Shown here: positions 22,452-25,819 of the stretch, piece after piece
How positions within the stretch are numbered: position 1 is the stretch's first letter
How the letters are laid out: each line of letters starts with the position of its first letter
Notes under the pieces: model-generated
Seen by the model: only the letters and a program-made list of their open reading frames with translations
The model's database searches: none
What the model was told of the DNA's origin: nothing
Position numbers and translations under genes: made by a program
Origin: JBEIJQ01 sp040380145
GTDB lineage: Bacteria; Bacteroidota; Bacteroidia; Chitinophagales; Saprospiraceae
Assembly: GCA_040380145.1 (NCBI GenBank)
Contig: JBEIJQ010000022.1
Span: 1-25,819 of the forward strand
Direction: 5' to 3'
Length of the DNA stretch: 25,819 nucleotides

Positions 22452-23411
22452 TCACTGGCTTTTGAGGGAAACCTCGCCCATGCGGGCGAACTTCTCGATG
22501 CGGGCCTCCACCAGGCTGTCCAAGGGTACCTGTTTGAGCTCGGCGATTTCTTTTTTGAGATGGCGCTTCAACAGTTTGGCCATTTCCTCGGGGTGCGCAT
22601 GGGCGCCGCCAATGGGCTCCTTGACGATCCCGTCTATCAGCCCGAAGCGCAGCATGTCCTCCGGCGTGAGCTTGAGCGCGTCCGCGGCCCGCTCCTTGTA
22701 ATCCCAGCTCCTCCACAGGATCGACGAGCAGGATTCCGGGGAAATAACGGAGTACCAGGTGTTCTCGAGCATGAAAACCCGATCGCCCACCCCGATGCCG
22801 AGTGCGCCGCCCGAAGCCCCTTCGCCGATCACGACGCACACCACCGGCGTGCGCAACTGCGCCATTTCGAAGATGTTGCGGGCTATGGCCTCCGCCTGTC
22901 CGCGGTCCTCGGCCTCGATGCCCGGAAAAGCGCCGGGCGTATCGATGAAACACACCACCGGGATCTCGAAACGCTCGGCCATCCGCATCAGACGGAGCGC
23001 CTTGCGGTACCCCTCCGGATTGGCCATGCCGAAATTCCGGTACTGGCGCATTTTGGTGTTCACCCCTTTTTGGTGGCCGATGGCCATCACGGTCTGCCCG
23101 TCGAGGCACACCAAGCCGCCGATGATGGCCTTGTCGTCGCGGAAACAACGGTCGCCGTGCAGTTCGACAAATCGCTTGCCCATCGTCTCTATATAATATA
23201 ATGTATAAGGGCGCTCGGGATGGCGCGACAACTGCACGCGCTGCCAACCCGTGAGGTTGGAGTATATCTCTTTGCGCGTGTTTTTTATTTTGCCTTCCAA
23301 CTCCCTGATCTTGTCCGACATATCGATGCCGCCTTGGCCGCCGATCTCTTGGAGCTTGGCCAGCTGTTTGTACAGATCCTCAATGGGTTTTTCGAAATCG
23401 AGAAATATCAT
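22452..23411 (-). CDS. accA: Acetyl-CoA carboxylase carboxyltransferase subunit alpha
   Basis: The alpha half of the carboxyltransferase, partner of AccD (7522-8382). 319 residues from the ATG at 23411 (MIFLDFEKPIEDL), the normal start of the family; the frame stays open upstream through the promoter region but that part is not protein-like. Family blocks are ETMGKRFVELHGDRCFRDD, GHQKGVNTKMRQYRNFGMANP, CFIDTPGAFPGIEAEDRGQ, VVIGEGASGGALGIGVGDRV and VISPESCSSILWRS. The oxyanion-forming glycines are in EGASGGA. It is the first gene of a probable accA, DUF6913-like, dapA operon, and is divergent from tRNA-Asp. Confidence 0.97.
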   Translation of the reverse strand: MIFLDFEKPIEDLYKQLAKLQEIGGQGGIDMSDKIRELEGKIKNTRKEIYSNLTGWQRVQLSRHPERPYTLYYIETMGKRFVELHGDRCFRDDKAIIGGLVCLDGQTVMAIGHQKGVNTKMRQYRNFGMANPEGYRKALRLMRMAERFEIPVVCFIDTPGAFPGIEAEDRGQAEAIARNIFEMAQLRTPVVCVVIGEGASGGALGIGVGDRVFMLENTWYSVISPESCSSILWRSWDYKERAADALKLTPEDMLRFGLIDGIVKEPIGGAHAHPEEMAKLLKRHLKKEIAELKQVPLDSLVEARIEKFARMGEVSLKSQ

Positions 23412-23507
23412 ACGGGCGGTTGAAGTGAAATGAAACGCACGAACGGCGGCCGAAAAAAAAGAAACACCGGGAACAGCCGACGGTCGAAGAAGACTTTTTT
23501 CAAAGAG

Positions 23508-23515
23508 CAAAGTTA
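23508..23515 (-). promoter_or_regulatory. -7 promoter element for accA
   Basis: TAACTTTG on the minus strand is an exact TAnnTTTG, about 97 bases upstream of the accA ATG. I see no good TTTG at the -33 distance. Confidence 0.5.
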
Positions 23516-23573
23516 CCCAAACTTTGTGGAAGGGGAGGAGAATTATTTTTTTGCAAAAAAAATCTCTAAACTC

Positions 23574-23605
23574 TTGCACGGTAAAATTTTCCGTGCTTAT
23601 CTTTG
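23574..23605 (+). promoter_or_regulatory. tRNA-Asp promoter with a near-palindromic spacer
   Basis: TTG (23574-23576), 21 bases, then TATCTTTG (23598-23605). The tRNA starts 26 bases after the -7 element. The spacer holds GCACGG (23576-23581) and its complement CCGTGC (23591-23596) around TAAAATTTT, which is itself nearly symmetric. Confidence 0.75.
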
Positions 23606-23631
23606 CATCGCTTTTGAAGGAAAGCACTCAT

Positions 23632-23705
23632 GGATCGGTAGTTCAGTCGGTTAGAATGCCGCCCTGTCACGGCGGAGGTCGCGGGTTCGAGTCCCGTCCG
23701 GTCCG
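23632..23705 (+). tRNA. tRNA-Asp (anticodon GTC)
   Basis: A 74-base cloverleaf. The acceptor arm GGATCGG pairs with CCGGTCC (23698-23704), with one G-T pair. The anticodon stem CCGCC/GGCGG encloses CTGTCAC with GTC at 23666-23668. The T arm GCGGG-TTCGAGT-CCCGT is present. The discriminator is G and the 3' CCA is not encoded. Confidence 0.97.
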
Positions 23706-23706
23706 C

Positions 23707-23736
23707 AAAAGCCCCTTGCCCAAGGGGCTTTTTTGT
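23707..23736 (+). terminator. Rho-independent terminator of tRNA-Asp
   Basis: AAAAGCCCCTT (23707-23717) pairs perfectly with AAGGGGCTTTT (23722-23732) around GCCC, followed by more T. It begins 2 bases after the tRNA. Confidence 0.93.
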
Positions 23737-23764
23737 TTTTGTCCCCACCCATCCTCGCCGGAGT

Positions 23765-24781
23765 ATGCGCCCTTGGTTGCTCGGCCTTTTGCCGACATTG
23801 TTTTTTTTCTCCTGCCATAGGTTCGAACCGCCCGAACTGTCTTTTTACCACTGGAAGGGCCGTATGGCGTTCGATCGGGCCGACAGTCTCATGGCGGCAG
23901 GCATGGGTGTTTCGGATCTGCACGTCCGTTTTTTCGATGTGGACTGGGATACCGGGCGCCGCGCGGCGGTGCCGCTCTCGGTCGTTTCGGGCAAAGGGGA
24001 GGATTTTTGCCACGGCGGCCCGATCGTGCCGGTGGTTTTTTTGACGAACGACTGCTTTTTGAACCTGGATTCCACGGGCTCGGCCGATTTGGCCGAAAAG
24101 GTAGCCGACGGCATCCGAAAGGTCCGGGAATCGCGTTTCGGAGATTCGCCCGCGTTCGCGGAATGGCAGATCGACTGCGATTGGACGCCCAAGAGCCGCG
24201 ACCGCTTTTTTGTTTTTCTGGAAAAACTGAAAACCCTTGCGGACGGGGCCGAAATCACCTGCACCGTCCGGCTGCACCAATACCGCGACCGGTCCACCAA
24301 CGGGATTCCGCCGGTGGCGCGCGGTCTGCTGATGTGCTACAATGTGGCCGAGGCCACGGACGAAAAAGCCCGGAATTCCGTTTTCGACCCGGAGATCGTC
24401 CGGGCTTATCTGGACGCGCCCCCCTACCCCGTTCCGCTGGACATCGCGCTGCCGATCTTCTCTTGGGGAGCGCTTTTCCGCGACCACCGGTTCGCCGGAC
24501 TTTTGAACCCGCTGCCCCGCGACACTTCGCTGCTGGCACCGGAAGAAGGTTTCTGGCACCGTGTCAAGCGCGACACCGTGATCGAAGGCCTGTTGCTGCG
24601 CAAGGGCGACCGCCTGCGCGGGGATTTTGCCACCGTGGAAGATCTGGAGCAGGTGGCCGTTTTTTTGAGAAAGAAAAAAAATCTGGGAGCCAAAAAAATT
24701 ATTTTTTATCATTGGGACAAAAACCTGATCCGATTCAATGAATCTTCCGAAATCGTCCGCATTTACCGCCTTTTTCTTTAG
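23765..24781 (+). CDS. Lipoprotein of a TIM-barrel-like conserved family, unknown function
   Basis: 338 residues with a short lipoprotein signal (LLGLLPTLFFFSC, Cys17). The sequence then runs LSFYHWKGRM, LHVRFFDVDWD, IVPVVFLTNDCF, WQIDCDWTPKSRDRFFVFL, ITCTVRLHQYRD, GIPPVARGLLMCYNVAE and PLDIALPIFSWGALF. The regular strand/helix alternation with acidic residues at strand ends suggests a TIM barrel like those of glycoside hydrolases. I recall the same pattern in uncharacterised Bacteroidota proteins, where D/E at WQIDCDWT is constant. No activity is known to me. The gene starts 29 bases after the tRNA terminator with no clear promoter. Its 3' end overlaps the next gene by 44 bases. Confidence 0.8.
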   Translation: MRPWLLGLLPTLFFFSCHRFEPPELSFYHWKGRMAFDRADSLMAAGMGVSDLHVRFFDVDWDTGRRAAVPLSVVSGKGEDFCHGGPIVPVVFLTNDCFLNLDSTGSADLAEKVADGIRKVRESRFGDSPAFAEWQIDCDWTPKSRDRFFVFLEKLKTLADGAEITCTVRLHQYRDRSTNGIPPVARGLLMCYNVAEATDEKARNSVFDPEIVRAYLDAPPYPVPLDIALPIFSWGALFRDHRFAGLLNPLPRDTSLLAPEEGFWHRVKRDTVIEGLLLRKGDRLRGDFATVEDLEQVAVFLRKKKNLGAKKIIFYHWDKNLIRFNESSEIVRIYRLFL

Positions 24782-25819
24782 TGCGGCCCTGCTTTTCCCA
24801 GTCAAACTGGCCAGGGCATGCTTTTTTTTTCCGGAACCGGAAACCTACCGGATAGCGCTGTTCCAAGAACGGATGTCGCATGATCCGTTATTGGGCATTT
24901 TCGGATACGCCCGTTGGGACAGGGCGCGAATGGATTATTACGACCCTTACTCCCAAGAACTGTACCTCCAAGCCGGCATTCCCGCCGACCTGGACGAGCA
25001 GAAAAACCTGCAAGAATGGGCCGCGGCGCTGGGCGGGCAGTGCACCGTCGGCGATATCCGGGATTTGCTGTACGGCGAGGAGCCGGCCAAATTCCTGAAA
25101 TACCTGCGCGACGGCAATTGGGCAGCCCGTTTCCCCCGCAACGGGTTTGCAAAGGCGCTTGCACAAAAAAACAACCGGGCCTTGCGCGATTACCTCCAAC
25201 TGGCGAAAGACGTGGAGGTGTTGGGACTGCGTGAGAAAGATCCTTGGGAAGAAGCCTTCGAGGAGGAAATCGAGGAGGAAATCGAGGCCAAAAAACAACT
25301 TCTCGGATCAGCTCTCAAAGGGTTGAAAAAAGCCAAAACGCCTTTTTTGAAAAACCGGTTCGCCTTCCAAGCCGTCCGTTTGCATTTTTTCTTGGGCGAT
25401 TATGTGTCATGCCTGAAGTTGTACCAAGAGCGGTTTTTGCCCGGCAACTACCGCCATTTCGCAGGTGGCTGGGCATCTCACTTCGCTTCCGGTGCCGCCC
25501 TGCAACTCGGCGACAAGGCACGGGCCAACTACTTTGCGGCCCTTTCTTTCGATGTCAGCGCCAACCGCATGGAGGGCGCCCTGCGTCAGTTCGATGCTGA
25601 TCCCGCGCTGTATGCACCGACCATCGATCTGACCAAAAACACCGCGGAACGCATGGTCGTGGAAGCCATGTACGCCCTCGGCAATCCCTGGCGGGGAAAC
25701 GTCTCCATCGACAGATTTTTGACCATCGCCCCCGAATCCCGATACCTGCCGATCCTGCTGGTGCGGGAGGTGAACAAGGTCGAGGATTGGCTGCTCACGC
25801 CCACGGTGGGGCATTTTTC
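24738..25819 (+). CDS. Exported protein paired with the TIM-barrel-like lipoprotein (3' end outside the window)
   Basis: The frame opens with the ATG at 24738, inside the end of the preceding gene in another frame, and stays open to the window end: 360 residues are visible. A signal peptide (SSAFTAFFFSAALLFPVKLARA) is followed by CFFFPEPETYRIALF, then YYDPYSQELYL, EWAAALGGQCTVGDIRDLLYG and a long helical region. The latter, with FAFQAVRLHFFLGDYVSCLKLYQERF and GGWASHFASGAALQLGDKARANYFAALSFD, resembles TPR-like helix pairs. A Glu-rich stretch (EEAFEEEIEEEIEAKKQ) lies near residue 175. I recall Bacteroidota proteins that begin ACxxD/FFxPExYR next to the same lipoprotein family. Function is unknown. 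The overlap suggests coupled translation. Confidence 0.8.
   Translation, partial: MNLPKSSAFTAFFFSAALLFPVKLARACFFFPEPETYRIALFQERMSHDPLLGIFGYARWDRARMDYYDPYSQELYLQAGIPADLDEQKNLQEWAAALGGQCTVGDIRDLLYGEEPAKFLKYLRDGNWAARFPRNGFAKALAQKNNRALRDYLQLAKDVEVLGLREKDPWEEAFEEEIEEEIEAKKQLLGSALKGLKKAKTPFLKNRFAFQAVRLHFFLGDYVSCLKLYQERFLPGNYRHFAGGWASHFASGAALQLGDKARANYFAALSFDVSANRMEGALRQFDADPALYAPTIDLTKNTAERMVVEAMYALGNPWRGNVSIDRFLTIAPESRYLPILLVREVNKVEDWLLTPTVGHF

Noticed and set aside
23412..23627. A 72-residue N-terminal extension of accA to a start at 23627.
   Set aside because: It would cross the accA -7 element and the tRNA-Asp promoter, and AccA proteins normally begin near MxFLDFEKP.
23632..23740. tRNA-Asp as an integration site for a mobile element covering the genes to its right.
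   Set aside because: No integrase is visible, no repeat of the tRNA 3' end is found within the window, and the downstream genes look like ordinary Bacteroidota genes. The right border lies outside the window, so this is not fully excluded.

Overview
This window reads as chromosomal DNA from a GC-rich member of the Bacteroidota. The evidence is the promoter style and the gene families. Several intergenic regions carry a -7 element of the form TAnnTTTG with a TTG or TTTG about 18-21 bases upstream, which is the sigma-ABfr-type promoter of this phylum. Diagnostic proteins include a signal peptidase I with a DUF5684-like N-terminus, a DUF6913-like protein, a PorT-like outer-membrane barrel, a long-form urocanate hydratase and an MBL-fold/double-rhodanese protein. 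A closer placement (for example a Saprospiria- or Chitinophagia-like lineage) is a guess. I see no phage, transposon, CRISPR array or plasmid gene.

Layout. 1-5484 (+): the 3' end of an acyl-CoA dehydrogenase gene and its terminator, a persulfide-dioxygenase-like MBL/rhodanese gene, a thioredoxin, type B ribosomal protein L31 (own promoter and terminator), and a large membrane-anchored protein of unknown function with a propeller-like C-terminus. 5488-9563 (-): urocanate hydratase, accD and class I fructose-bisphosphate aldolase. 9785-11050 (+): a small membrane-anchored coiled-coil protein and an outer-membrane beta-barrel protein. 11091-14200 (-): three exported proteins (a large lipoprotein, a lysozyme-like protein and a CAP-domain protein). 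14238-18344 (-): a BadF/N-acetylglucosamine-kinase-like ATPase, a small His-rich membrane protein, a short-chain acyl-CoA dehydrogenase and lepB. 18464-23411 (-): dapB, a 4.5S signal recognition particle RNA, an XRE/ScfR-type regulator, dapA, a DUF6913-like gene and accA. 23632-25819 (+): tRNA-Asp(GTC) with promoter and terminator, then an overlapping pair of exported proteins of unknown function, the second cut by the window end.

Functionally the window mixes housekeeping (fatty-acid synthesis accA/accD, lysine and cell-wall precursor synthesis dapA/dapB, protein export lepB and SRP RNA, translation L31 and tRNA-Asp) with fatty-acid and histidine catabolism, sulfide/persulfide handling and several uncharacterised envelope proteins. 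No gap between genes exceeds about 225 bases. The two largest (9564-9784 and 23412-23631) hold divergent promoter elements.

The points I would look at first are the SRP RNA gene just upstream of dapB, a terminator-grade hairpin inside the start of the 14238-15050 gene, a near-palindrome filling the spacer of the tRNA-Asp promoter, a recurring T-tract/A-tract element just before many start codons, and the overlapping exported pair at the right end. I did not find a clearly new multi-gene defence or metabolic system.
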